The notes beneath the pieces are model-generated. The model made no database searches. It had not been told where the DNA came from and saw only the letters and a program-made list of their open reading frames with translations. Of a stretch of DNA of 16,172 nt, positions 1 to 6,791 are shown piece by piece. The position numbers and the translations under genes are program-made. Numbering within the stretch: the stretch's first letter is position 1; the number at the start of each line of letters is the position of its first letter. Origin of the DNA: Clostridia bacterium (lineage in GTDB: Bacteria > Bacillota_A > Clostridia > Christensenellales > Borkfalkiaceae); the NCBI GenBank assembly GCA_017456945.1, contig JAFTIK010000054.1, positions 1 through 16,172 of the forward strand, given 5' to 3'.

Positions 1-844
1 TATCCATAAGGTCTTTAAGGAAAAGGCTATTGCCGAGCGACTTGCTCATCTTTTGACCGTTTACCTTTATAAGTCCGTTGTGAATCCAGTAGTTAGCGAA
101 TTGTTTGCCCGTAAGCGCTTCGGTCTGCGCGATTTCGTTTTCGTGGTGGGGGAATATCAAGTCCCTACCGCCACCGTGAATATCTATTCTGTCCCCGAAC
201 GCCTTTCTGTTCATAGTAGAACATTCTATATGCCAACCAGGTCTGCCTTCGCCCCAAGGGGAAGCCCAACTCGGCTCGCCCGCTTTAGCAGATTTCCAAA
301 GGGCGAAGTCCAAGGGGTTTTTCTTCATTTCGTCGTTATCCACGCGCACGCCGTTCATAGCGTCTTCTAAATTTCTGTGCGAGAGTTTGCCGTAAGAAGG
401 GAAACTTTCTACCGAGAAATATACGTCCCCTTTTTCCGTGGGGTAAGCGTGCCCCTTTTCAATAAGGGTGGAAACGAACTCGATAATATCTTCAATGCTT
501 TGGGTGGCTTTAAGCCAAACCGAAGGGTCGTCAACCTTTAAGCGAAGCATTTGTTCGTCGATATTTTTAATCATCATTTTGGCGTATTCGTCGGCGGGAA
601 TACCCGTTTCGTTTGATTTGGCGATAATTTTATCGTCAACGTCCGTGTAATTTCTCGCGTAGGTAACGTCGTAACCTTTCTTTTCGAGATATTTTCTTAT
701 AATATCGTAAATAAGCGCTTGGTAAGCGTGCCCGATATGCGCTTCACCCGAAACGGTGATACCGCAAGCGTACATCTTAACTTTGCCTTCTTCTAAAGGA
801 ATAAAGTCTTGTTTCTTTCCTGTTAAAGTGTTGTAAATTTTCAT
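1..844 (-). CDS. cysS: Cysteinyl-tRNA synthetase, N-terminal part (runs off left edge)
   Basis: The enzyme charges tRNA-Cys with cysteine in the cytoplasm. The 281 visible codons begin [14 protein letters not shown] at an ATG complementary to 842-844. They contain the class I signature HIGH at residues 36-39 (in GEAHIGHAY), the zinc-ligand cysteine C27 in the ACGIT motif, later the HIEC and FPHHENE zinc-site motifs, and the GQKMSKS loop right at the window edge. The missing part is therefore the C-terminal anticodon-binding half. The start lies 5 nt past the cysE stop, with an AAGGA site inside the end of cysE, so the two genes are an operon, a common Bacillota pairing that couples cysteine synthesis to its use. 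The gene is truncated only by the window. Confidence 0.95.
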   Translation of the reverse strand, partial: MKIYNTLTGKKQDFIPLEEGKVKMYACGITVSGEAHIGHAYQALIYDIIRKYLEKKGYDVTYARNYTDVDDKIIAKSNETGIPADEYAKMMIKNIDEQMLRLKVDDPSVWLKATQSIEDIIEFVSTLIEKGHAYPTEKGDVYFSVESFPSYGKLSHRNLEDAMNGVRVDNDEMKKNPLDFALWKSAKAGEPSWASPWGEGRPGWHIECSTMNRKAFGDRIDIHGGGRDLIFPHHENEIAQTEALTGKQFANYWIHNGLIKVNGQKMSKSLGNSLFLKDLMD

Positions 845-849
845 AATTA

Positions 850-1503
850 TCAATCCTTATCCGTGTCTTGACCGTCTTTTTTAAGTTCTTTAATCTGTTG
901 CTCTAAACGGAAAACCATTTCGCGAAGATGGCAAATTTCTTCGTGCAACGGATCGCGTTTTTCTTGTTCTAGGTCGGGCATCTTTTCGCCGTTAATGCGA
1001 ACTACTATCCCTGGGACGCCAACCACCGTGGCGTAGGGGGGAACTTCTTTAAGCACTACTGCGCCCGCGCCTATCTTGGCGTATTCGCCAACGGTAAACC
1101 CACCTAAAACCTTTGCGCCCGCGCTTATAATCGCGCCACGCTTAACCGTGGGGTGACGCTTGCCTTTTTCCTTACCCGTACCACCAAGGGTAGCGCCTTG
1201 GTAAATAACCACGCCTTCTTCAATTTCGGCGGTTTCGCCTATAACAACGCCTGCGCCGTGGTCAATAAATACTCCGCCTGCAATCTTTGCTGCGGGGTGA
1301 ATTTCTATCCCCGTTAAAAACTTTGCGAACTGACTAGTCCACCTAGCAAGCAGTCTTAATTTTATTTTGTATAGGAAATGCGCCCATCTGTGCCAAGAAA
1401 GCGCCTTTACGCCCGAGTAGGTAAGCCAAATTTCAAATTTAGAACGGGCGGCGGGGTCGTTTCGCTTTGCGGCGTTGATGTCCGCGCGTAGTCTTTTAAA
1501 CAT
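850..1503 (-). CDS. cysE: Serine O-acetyltransferase
   Basis: This 217-residue enzyme transfers acetyl from acetyl-CoA to L-serine, the first step of cysteine synthesis in the cytoplasm. A short alpha-helical N-terminus (about residues 1-60) precedes a left-handed beta-helix of hexapeptide repeats, including the family motifs [15 protein letters not shown], the [12 protein letters not shown] loop and GVPGIVV. The C-terminal tail is charged and coiled-coil-like. The length fits the short Gram-positive form, which lacks the long N-terminal domain of enterobacterial CysE. The start is supported by AAGGTG four nt upstream. The gene has its own promoter and is followed after 5 nt by cysS. It ends in TGA. 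Confidence 0.96.
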   Translation of the reverse strand: MFKRLRADINAAKRNDPAARSKFEIWLTYSGVKALSWHRWAHFLYKIKLRLLARWTSQFAKFLTGIEIHPAAKIAGGVFIDHGAGVVIGETAEIEEGVVIYQGATLGGTGKEKGKRHPTVKRGAIISAGAKVLGGFTVGEYAKIGAGAVVLKEVPPYATVVGVPGIVVRINGEKMPDLEQEKRDPLHEEICHLREMVFRLEQQIKELKKDGQDTDKD

Positions 1504-1518
1504 ATTGCACCTTAAAAA

Positions 1519-1547
1519 ATAATAACATTAAATCTTTGATTTAGCAA
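1519..1547 (-). promoter_or_regulatory. Sigma-A-like promoter of cysE-cysS
   Basis: Read on the minus strand, the -35 box TTGCTA (1542-1547), a 17-nt spacer and the extended -10 TG-T-TATTAT (TATTAT at 1519-1524) place transcription start near 1512, only about nine nt before the cysE start. The spacer holds a small inverted repeat, TAAATC-ttt-GATTTA (1529-1543), which could be an operator or simply AT-rich chance symmetry. Confidence 0.55.
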
Positions 1548-1561
1548 GCGAAAATTATCGG

Positions 1562-2320
1562 TTAGTAAACTTTAATACCGCTGTTTTCTATCGCCGTTTT
1601 TAATTCTTTAGAAAAGTTCTTATCTACGACCATACAGTTTACGTCGGAAAGTTCGGCGAAAGTGTAGGGGGTTTTCTTGTTGACCTTAGAACTGTCTAAT
1701 AACATAATAACTCGGTCGGCTTTTTTCATAACCGAGCGTTTAACTTCGGCTTCTGCTTGGCTACCGCAAGTAAACGCGCCAGAATCTTTAATAAAACCAG
1801 TAGCAGTCATAACCGCAGTTTGAATATTTAGCGAAGAGATAAAGTCCGAACAACTCTTGCCCGTCGTGATAACGGTGTTGCGCTTTAAGTCGCCACCGAG
1901 AAGGGTAACCGTGGGTTTTTCCTTTCTTAAAATGGTTTCGGCAATCACGATAGCGTTGGTGATGATGTAAAAGTTATCGTCTGGCAAAGCGCGCGCAAAA
2001 TAGGTAGTCGTAGAACCCCCGTCGATAAATACGCAACTGTTGGGCTCAACTATTTCCACAGCCTTGTCTGCAATTTCAAGTTTTTCCGCCGTGTTATAAT
2101 TGATGCGCTCGGAAAAGTCTGCTTCCTTGGCGCGAAGAACGGTATTTACGGATATAGCGCCGCCAGAAACTCTTAAAACGGCGTTGTTTTCTTCCAAACG
2201 GTTAAGGTCGCGGCGCAAGGTCATACTAGAAACGTTGGGGAAAGCGCACTCTAACTCGTGAAGGGTAACTTTACCGTTTTTATCGATAAATTCTTTAAGT
2301 AATAAAAGTCTATCTTTCAT
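1562..2320 (-). CDS. DeoR/GlpR-family transcriptional regulator
   Basis: This is a 252-residue DNA-binding regulator. Residues 1-57 form the DeoR winged helix-turn-helix (the segment VSSMTLRRDLNRLEENNAVLRVSGGA is the recognition region in family alignments). The rest is the DeoR C-terminal sensor domain, related to sugar-phosphate isomerases, with the typical IDGGSTTTYFAR phosphate-loop-like stretch and later LLDSSKVNKK. Family members usually bind phosphorylated sugars and repress catabolic operons. Here no sugar operon is directly adjacent: downstream is cysE and divergently upstream is serS. A perfect palindrome inside its own promoter suggests autoregulation (inference). The start has AAGGTG four nt upstream. 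The effector and target genes cannot be told from the sequence. Confidence 0.92.
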   Translation of the reverse strand: MKDRLLLLKEFIDKNGKVTLHELECAFPNVSSMTLRRDLNRLEENNAVLRVSGGAISVNTVLRAKEADFSERINYNTAEKLEIADKAVEIVEPNSCVFIDGGSTTTYFARALPDDNFYIITNAIVIAETILRKEKPTVTLLGGDLKRNTVITTGKSCSDFISSLNIQTAVMTATGFIKDSGAFTCGSQAEAEVKRSVMKKADRVIMLLDSSKVNKKTPYTFAELSDVNCMVVDKNFSKELKTAIENSGIKVY

Positions 2321-2353
2321 TTTTCACCTTAAAAAAATGTTTTGAGTAACATT

Positions 2354-2382
2354 ATTTTACACTAAGTGTAAAAAATTTGCAA
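2354..2382 (-). promoter_or_regulatory. deoR promoter with embedded palindromic operator
   Basis: On the minus strand there is TTGCAA (2377-2382), a 17-nt spacer and TAAAAT (2354-2359). A perfect 9+1+9 inverted repeat, TTTTACACT-A-AGTGTAAAA (2355-2373), covers the whole -10 box and most of the spacer. A protein bound there would block RNA polymerase, which fits autorepression by the DeoR-type regulator it precedes. The promoter match is seen directly; the identity of the binding protein is inferred. Confidence 0.65.
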
Positions 2383-2473
2383 GAAAACGGTCAATAATAA
2401 ACAATATTTTTGTTAAAATTTTTCATCATTTCACCTAAAATTTCAAAAATTAAGTTTTTCGGCGTTAAAAGCC

Positions 2474-2501
2474 TTGATTTTATGGGTTTTTGTGGTACAA
2501 T
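2474..2501 (+). promoter_or_regulatory. serS promoter
   Basis: TTGATT (2474-2479), a 16-nt spacer and TACAAT (2496-2501) with an extended -10 TGG give a start near 2508 and a leader of roughly 20 nt. That is too short for a T-box, which many Bacillota use for aminoacyl-tRNA synthetases. Confidence 0.65.
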
Positions 2502-2528
2502 ATATATATTAAATTTTGGAGAAATTCT

Positions 2529-3743
2529 ATGTTAGACTTAAAGAGAATTCAGGAAAACAAAGAAAAAGTTACCGAACTGCTTGCCCGTAAAGGCTTTAAA
2601 GCAGATTTCGACACTATACTTGCTCTCGACGCAGACCGTCGCGCCGTTATAGGCGAAGTTGAGCAACTTAAAGCGCAAAGAAACAAAGTTTCCGCGCAAA
2701 TCCCCGCTCTAAAAAAAGCAGGGCAACCTGTTGACGAGATTTTTAAGCAAATGAGATCGCTCGGCGATAAAATTACCGAACTTGACGAAAAGGCTAAATC
2801 TTTAGACGAACAAGTTTTCGATCTTCTTTGCCGTATTCCTAATATTCCCGACGAAGACCTTTTGGCTGGCGAAAAGGAAGCAAACGAAGTTATCAAAGTG
2901 GTTGGCGAAAAGCCCGAGTTTGCGTTTAAGATGCAAAACCACGTTGACCTTTGCACTAAACTCGGCATTATAGACTACGACCGTGGAACTAAACTTTCGG
3001 GTAGTGGTTACTGGTTGTATCGTGGTGACGGCGCAAGGTTAGAATGGGCGCTTCTCAACTTCTTTATTTCCGAACACTTAAAGGACGGGTATGAATTTAT
3101 TCTTCCGCCCCACCAACTCGGTTATAACTGCGGTTTCGGCGCAGGTCAGTTCCCTAAGTTCTCTGACGAAGTTTACTGGCTCGATTGCGACGAAGATAGA
3201 AAGAAAAACCGTTTTATGTTACCTACTGCAGAAACGGCGCTCGTTAATATGTACGCTGGCGAAATTATCGACGAAGCAAAACTTCCTATGAAGTATTTTG
3301 CTTACACCCCTTGCTATCGTAAAGAAGCAGGCTCTTATAGGGCAGAAGAAAGGGGTATGATTAGGGGACACCAGTTCAACAAGGTTGAAATGGTGCAATA
3401 CGCTCACCCCGAACGCTCTATGCAAGCGTTTAACGAACTCGTTGACAAGGCTGCAAGCCTTATCGAAAAGTTAGGGCTACATTTTAGAGTTTCTAAACTC
3501 GCCGCTGGCGACTGCTCTGCATCTATGGCAAGAACTTACGATATTGAAGTTTGGATACCTAGTATGGGCATTTACAAAGAAGTTTCTTCCGTTTCTAACG
3601 CTAACGATTATCAAGCAAGAAGAAATAACACTAAGTATAGAGATAGCAAAACGGGCAAACCTGCTTTCGTGCACACCCTTAACGGTTCGGGCTTGGCTAC
3701 AAGCCGTGTGTTCCCCGCGCTTATCGAACAGTATCAAAATTAA
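2529..3743 (+). CDS. serS: Seryl-tRNA synthetase, ended early by an in-frame TAA
   Basis: The enzyme charges tRNA-Ser (and tRNA-Sec where present) in the cytoplasm. The start is ATG 2529 (MLDLKRIQENKEKV) because TGGAGA lies just upstream; the longer frame from 2490 would begin inside the promoter. The N-terminal coiled-coil tRNA-binding arm covers about residues 30-110. The class II core has the TAET motif, motif 2 (CYRKEAGSYRAEERG, then IRGHQFNKVEM) and motif 3 (GSGLATSRVFPALIEQYQN). The frame then meets TAA at 3741-3743. The next 21 codons, in the same frame, encode the conserved family ending (DGSITIPEVLRPFMGG) up to a second TAA at 3807-3809, directly before the terminator. The product is thus 404 residues instead of an expected 426. 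It could be a sequence error, a nonsense mutation or readthrough; function of the truncated form is doubtful. Confidence 0.93.
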   Translation: MLDLKRIQENKEKVTELLARKGFKADFDTILALDADRRAVIGEVEQLKAQRNKVSAQIPALKKAGQPVDEIFKQMRSLGDKITELDEKAKSLDEQVFDLLCRIPNIPDEDLLAGEKEANEVIKVVGEKPEFAFKMQNHVDLCTKLGIIDYDRGTKLSGSGYWLYRGDGARLEWALLNFFISEHLKDGYEFILPPHQLGYNCGFGAGQFPKFSDEVYWLDCDEDRKKNRFMLPTAETALVNMYAGEIIDEAKLPMKYFAYTPCYRKEAGSYRAEERGMIRGHQFNKVEMVQYAHPERSMQAFNELVDKAASLIEKLGLHFRVSKLAAGDCSASMARTYDIEVWIPSMGIYKEVSSVSNANDYQARRNNTKYRDSKTGKPAFVHTLNGSGLATSRVFPALIEQYQN

Positions 3744-3809
3744 GACGGCTCTATAACTATCCCCGAAGTATTAAGACCTTTTATGGGCGGTCAAGAAGTT
3801 ATAAAATAA
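3744..3809 (+). other. Detached in-frame C-terminal tail of SerRS
   Basis: Twenty-one codons plus TAA continue the serS frame directly after its first TAA. They read DGSITIPEVLRPFMGG and then QEVIK, which is the expected SerRS C-terminus following YQNE. Seven nt after the second TAA comes the terminator hairpin, so the gene's transcriptional end matches the longer frame. The stop at 3741 stands where homologs typically have Glu (GAA), from memory of the family. Confidence 0.85.
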
Positions 3810-3815
3810 AATAGA

Positions 3816-3846
3816 AAGAAGCGAGAGTTGTCGCTTCTTATTTTTT
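3816..3846 (+). terminator. Rho-independent terminator of serS
   Basis: A perfect 9-bp stem AAGAAGCGA / TCGCTTCTT with loop GAGTTG is followed by A and six Ts. Confidence 0.9.
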
Positions 3847-3883
3847 ATAAGATTAATTAAATTTCTTTTGTCTGCCTTTTTTC

Positions 3884-3912
3884 TTGATTTTAAAATTTTG
3901 AAATAATATAAT
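3884..3912 (+). promoter_or_regulatory. Promoter of the Gfo/Idh oxidoreductase gene
   Basis: TTGATT (3884-3889), a 17-nt spacer and a perfect TATAAT (3907-3912) put the start near 3919, about 23 nt ahead of ATG 3942. No operator-like repeat was noticed. Confidence 0.75.
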
Positions 3913-3941
3913 AAAACTATAAATTTGCAAAAGGGGTCGTT

Positions 3942-5216
3942 ATGGAAAACAAAATTTTCACGGTAGCAATTATCGGTTGTGGGTCTAGGGGCGCAATGGT
4001 TTACGGAGAAAATATGTTCAAAGCGCCCGAAAAGTTCAAAATAGTTTGCTTGTGCGACGCAAGTGAAATGGTCGCAAATTATTACGCAAACTATTTCGGC
4101 GTTCCAAGCGAAAACGTTTTTTATGACGAAGACGAGTTTTTTAAAGTCCGTCGCGCAGATTTTTTAGTAATAGGCACGCAAGACGCGCTACATATTCGCC
4201 ACGCCACGAAAGCGTATATGGTTGGCTACGATATTCTTTTAGAAAAGCCCATATCGGATAACGAACAAGAGTGTTTAGACCTTTTGGAATTACAAAAGAA
4301 AACGGGTTGCATTACTATAGTAGGGCACGTTTTTAGATACGCGCCGGGTTTTGTTAAAGTAAAGGAACTTTTAGATGCGGGCGAGATAGGCAAACTTCAA
4401 TACATAGACGGGTTAGAAAGGGTTCAATACCAACATTTTTGCCGTTCTTACGTTCGTGGACCATGGCGAAACTCTGAAATGGCTACGCCTATAATTTTGG
4501 CAAAATGTTGCCACGATTTAGATTTAATGCAATTTTACGCAAATTCTAAATGCGAAACGGTTTCTTGCGTTGGCGATTTAGATTTCTTTAACCAAAAAAA
4601 CGCGCCTGAAGGCTCGGCGGAATATTGCTTAGATTGTAAACATAAAGAAACTTGTTTATTTAGCGCTTACACTTATTATATTAAAAGATGGAAAGAAGAA
4701 GGCTGTCCAGAGCAAATGTTTCCGCATAGCAAAATTTCCACCTTTCCTATAACCGAAGAAAAACTAGTTAAGGCGTTATCCACCCAAAGTTGTGGCAAGT
4801 GCGCTTTCCGTTCGGATAATAACGTTCCCGATAATTTAAGCGTTAATATGCGCTTTGCAAACGGTGTGAAAGGGCGTTTACTTATGCAAGCGCTCACGGC
4901 AAAAGGTAGTAGAAGATACACTTTTTACGGCACGAAAGGGCAAATAACTTACGAAGGGCAAGGGCATAAGATTACCGTTGAAAAGTTTGGGCAGGAAAAA
5001 TACGAAATAGACGTTAACGAGTTAATTTTAGCGCAAGGCGTAAAAGGGCATAGTGGTGGCGATATAGGCTTGATTAACGCTTTATATCCTATGTTGTCAA
5101 ACAACGCAACCGCAAGCACTTCTTTGCAGGCGTCTATCGAAAGTCATATTATGGGCATACGCGCAGAGCAATCGAGATTGCAAGGTGGCGTTCCGCTAAA
5201 AGTTCATAACGATTAA
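3942..5216 (+). CDS. Gfo/Idh/MocA-family NAD(P)-dependent oxidoreductase
   Basis: This is a 424-residue cytoplasmic oxidoreductase of the family that oxidises or reduces sugars, inositols and related polyols. The N-terminal Rossmann fold shows the nucleotide loop GCGSRG at residues 12-17, and the family EKP motif is E101-K102-P103, with K102 expected to be catalytic. H191-D192 in CCHDLDL match the conserved His/Asp of the C-terminal alpha/beta domain. An insertion carries CX2C-X5-C (C229, C232, C238) and CX2C (C284, C287), which may bind a metal or be structural; similar cysteine-bearing members exist in this family, to my recollection. The start has AGGGG upstream. The gene is transcribed alone, with its own promoter and terminator. 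Its position before glycosidases suggests sugar metabolism, but the substrate is unknown. Confidence 0.92.
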   Translation: MENKIFTVAIIGCGSRGAMVYGENMFKAPEKFKIVCLCDASEMVANYYANYFGVPSENVFYDEDEFFKVRRADFLVIGTQDALHIRHATKAYMVGYDILLEKPISDNEQECLDLLELQKKTGCITIVGHVFRYAPGFVKVKELLDAGEIGKLQYIDGLERVQYQHFCRSYVRGPWRNSEMATPIILAKCCHDLDLMQFYANSKCETVSCVGDLDFFNQKNAPEGSAEYCLDCKHKETCLFSAYTYYIKRWKEEGCPEQMFPHSKISTFPITEEKLVKALSTQSCGKCAFRSDNNVPDNLSVNMRFANGVKGRLLMQALTAKGSRRYTFYGTKGQITYEGQGHKITVEKFGQEKYEIDVNELILAQGVKGHSGGDIGLINALYPMLSNNATASTSLQASIESHIMGIRAEQSRLQGGVPLKVHND

Positions 5217-5218
5217 AC

Positions 5219-5251
5219 AAAACCCCTACTCTTAATTAGAGCAGGGGTTTT
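5219..5251 (+). terminator. Terminator after the Gfo/Idh gene
   Basis: AAAACCCCT / AGGGGTTTT (9 bp), one A-C mismatch, CTCT / AGAG and loop TAATT form a hairpin whose right arm ends in TTTT. It begins just two nt past the stop codon. Confidence 0.85.
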
Positions 5252-5350
5252 CAAGTTTTTCAATAATGCGTGTTTTAGGCAGTTTCCAACGAAAAAACCT
5301 TTTAACCAAAATATTTGTAACATTTAATATATATAAAGCAATAAATACTA

Positions 5351-5379
5351 TTGAAAAACTTAAATAAAAGTGTTAAACT
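5351..5379 (+). promoter_or_regulatory. Promoter of the trehalase-like gene
   Basis: TTGAAA (5351-5356), a 17-nt spacer and TAAACT (5374-5379) give a start near 5386, so the leader is only about a dozen nt and consists mostly of the AAGGTGG ribosome site. The rest of the 5252-5397 gap is AT-rich with nothing else recognised. Confidence 0.65.
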
Positions 5380-5397
5380 AACAATTAAGGTGGATTT

Positions 5398-6621
5398 ATG
5401 AAAGAAGTTAACTCGTATATAAAAGAAAACTGGCATAAAACCTTTAGAAAGGGCGGTAACGTAGGCAAGGGAACTATTCCGTTACCGTACGATTTTTGCG
5501 TGCCGTCGTTAGACGATCGGTTTATCGACCTTTTTTACTGGGATACCTATTTTATTAATCTTGGGCTTATGCAAGACGGGTATATTGAACTTGCTAAAAA
5601 CAATCTTAAAAACATGGCGTTTTTTATAAATAAGATAGGGTATATGCCAAACGCAAGCCACCTATTATATCACTCGCAACCCCCACTCTTTACCCGTGGC
5701 GTGTTTGACTTTTACGAACAAACGGGGGATTTAGATTTCCTTAAACAAACGCTACCGTCAATTCTAAAAGAGTACGATTTTTTTATGAACGAGCGCCAAA
5801 CGGAAACGGGGCTTTGCCAGTACGGGTGTTGCGTTAAAGAAGAAGACCTTGAAAACTTTTATCCACATTTTTCCAAGCGACTAAACTTAAACTATGAAAG
5901 AAAAGAAGAAAGAAATCGTTTTGTAAAAAACTGTTTTGCAATTTGCGAAAGCGGGTGGGATAGTTCTTACCGTTTTGCAACCGAGTTAAACGATTTTGCT
6001 AGCGACGAGTATATTCAAATAGACTTAAATTGTTTGCTTTTCGATATGGAAGATAAAATAGAAAAATTCGCCTTAATTTTAGGCGATATCCTACTTTCCG
6101 AGTGCTTTAAGGGGCTTAAAGAAAAGAGAAGGACGCTCGTCGATAAGTATCTTTACGATAGCCGAACGGGGGTTTATACCGACTACAACTTTAAGAAAGG
6201 GCGTTTTTCGCCTATGGTTAGCGCCGTTGGGTTTTACCCGTTTGCAGTTGGAATTAACAAAGATAAAGAAAGGGCTAAAAACCTATTAAACAAACTAGAA
6301 CTAGAATTCGGCGTATCTGCTTGCGCAGAGCATGAAAAGGCAGGCTTTTTGCAATGGGATTATCCTATTTTTTGGGCGTCAAACGCATACTTTGCTTACC
6401 AAGCGCTTACGAAGGTAGGGCTAAAAGAAGAAGCAGAACGGGTTGCTAAAAAATATATTGCTACCGTTGATAGAAACTTTATAGAAACGGGCACTCTTTG
6501 GGAAAAGTATAACGCTAAAACGGGCGGAACAGGCGCGACCCAAGAATCAAAGGTAACGCCTATGCTCGGTTGGACGGCGGGGGTGTATAAATATTTTTGC
6601 GCAAAACTAAATATCGAATAA
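5398..6621 (+). CDS. GH37 trehalase-family glycoside hydrolase
   Basis: The product (407 residues) is predicted to be an inverting (alpha/alpha)6-barrel glycosidase acting on trehalose or a similar alpha-glucoside. A degenerate first trehalase signature is at residues 39-51 (DDRF then YWDTY) and the second, QWDYPIFWAS, at 319-328. The predicted acid is D188 in CESGWDSS and the predicted base E369 in LWEKYN, both in the positions known for GH37. There is no signal peptide, so it should act in the cytoplasm. It is shorter than the roughly 550-residue periplasmic TreA, mainly at the N-terminus. The start follows AAGGTGG by four nt. It is transcribed alone between its own promoter and a terminator. 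Trehalose specificity is not proven; the broader 'trehalase-like' family includes other alpha-glycosidases. Confidence 0.85.
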   Translation: MKEVNSYIKENWHKTFRKGGNVGKGTIPLPYDFCVPSLDDRFIDLFYWDTYFINLGLMQDGYIELAKNNLKNMAFFINKIGYMPNASHLLYHSQPPLFTRGVFDFYEQTGDLDFLKQTLPSILKEYDFFMNERQTETGLCQYGCCVKEEDLENFYPHFSKRLNLNYERKEERNRFVKNCFAICESGWDSSYRFATELNDFASDEYIQIDLNCLLFDMEDKIEKFALILGDILLSECFKGLKEKRRTLVDKYLYDSRTGVYTDYNFKKGRFSPMVSAVGFYPFAVGINKDKERAKNLLNKLELEFGVSACAEHEKAGFLQWDYPIFWASNAYFAYQALTKVGLKEEAERVAKKYIATVDRNFIETGTLWEKYNAKTGGTGATQESKVTPMLGWTAGVYKYFCAKLNIE

Positions 6622-6657
6622 AAGTCGTTTTCGCTATGTATCTAGCAAAAAATGCTA

Positions 6658-6686
6658 TTGACTTTACGGCAAATAAGGTGTAAACT
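6658..6686 (+). promoter_or_regulatory. Upstream promoter P1 of the ROK kinase gene, within the trehalase terminator
   Basis: TTGACT (6658-6663), a 17-nt spacer and TAAACT (6681-6686) match a sigma-A promoter. The -10 box lies in the loop of the hairpin at 6668-6695, so the same bases serve as promoter and terminator. The start would be near 6693. Confidence 0.5.
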
Positions 6687-6699
6687 TTATTTGCCTTTT
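6668..6699 (+). terminator. Terminator of the trehalase-like gene
   Basis: A perfect 9-bp stem GGCAAATAA / TTATTTGCC with a 10-nt loop is followed by TTTT and an AT-rich stretch. The stem is AU-rich above a GGC clamp, so efficiency may be moderate. Confidence 0.6.
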
Positions 6700-6726
6700 A
6701 ATTTAAACAAATTATTTAATAAGCGC

Positions 6727-6755
6727 TTGAAAATTTTTTGATTGTAGGTTATACT
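6727..6755 (+). promoter_or_regulatory. Main promoter P2 of the ROK kinase gene
   Basis: TTGAAA (6727-6732), a 17-nt spacer and TATACT (6750-6755) give a start near 6762, 30 nt before ATG 6792. The palindrome AAGCGCTT (6721-6728) touches the -35 box; its short length makes an operator role speculative. Confidence 0.75.
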
Positions 6756-6791
6756 AAAAGACGAAACATTCAAAAATTTTTGGAGAACCAT

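Noticed and set aside
53..370. Plus-strand open frame of about 105 codons
   Set aside because: It is the complement of cysS, which has clear HIGH and KMSKS motifs on the minus strand; the plus frame has no ribosome site or family features.
2490..2528. Upstream ATG as the serS start
   Set aside because: It lies within the promoter, and the extra 13 residues do not fit the SerRS N-terminus; ATG 2529 has TGGAGA at good spacing.
2321..2528. T-box riboswitch upstream of serS
   Set aside because: The predicted leader is only about 20 nt and there is no T-box sequence or antiterminator.
6721..6728. AAGCGCTT as a LacI/CcpA-type operator
   Set aside because: The symmetry does not extend beyond eight bases and does not match the longer catabolite-response consensus.
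6738..6791. Upstream ATG as the ROK kinase start
   Set aside because: The ATG lies between the -35 and -10 boxes of P2, and the added residues precede the conserved N-terminal beta-strand.
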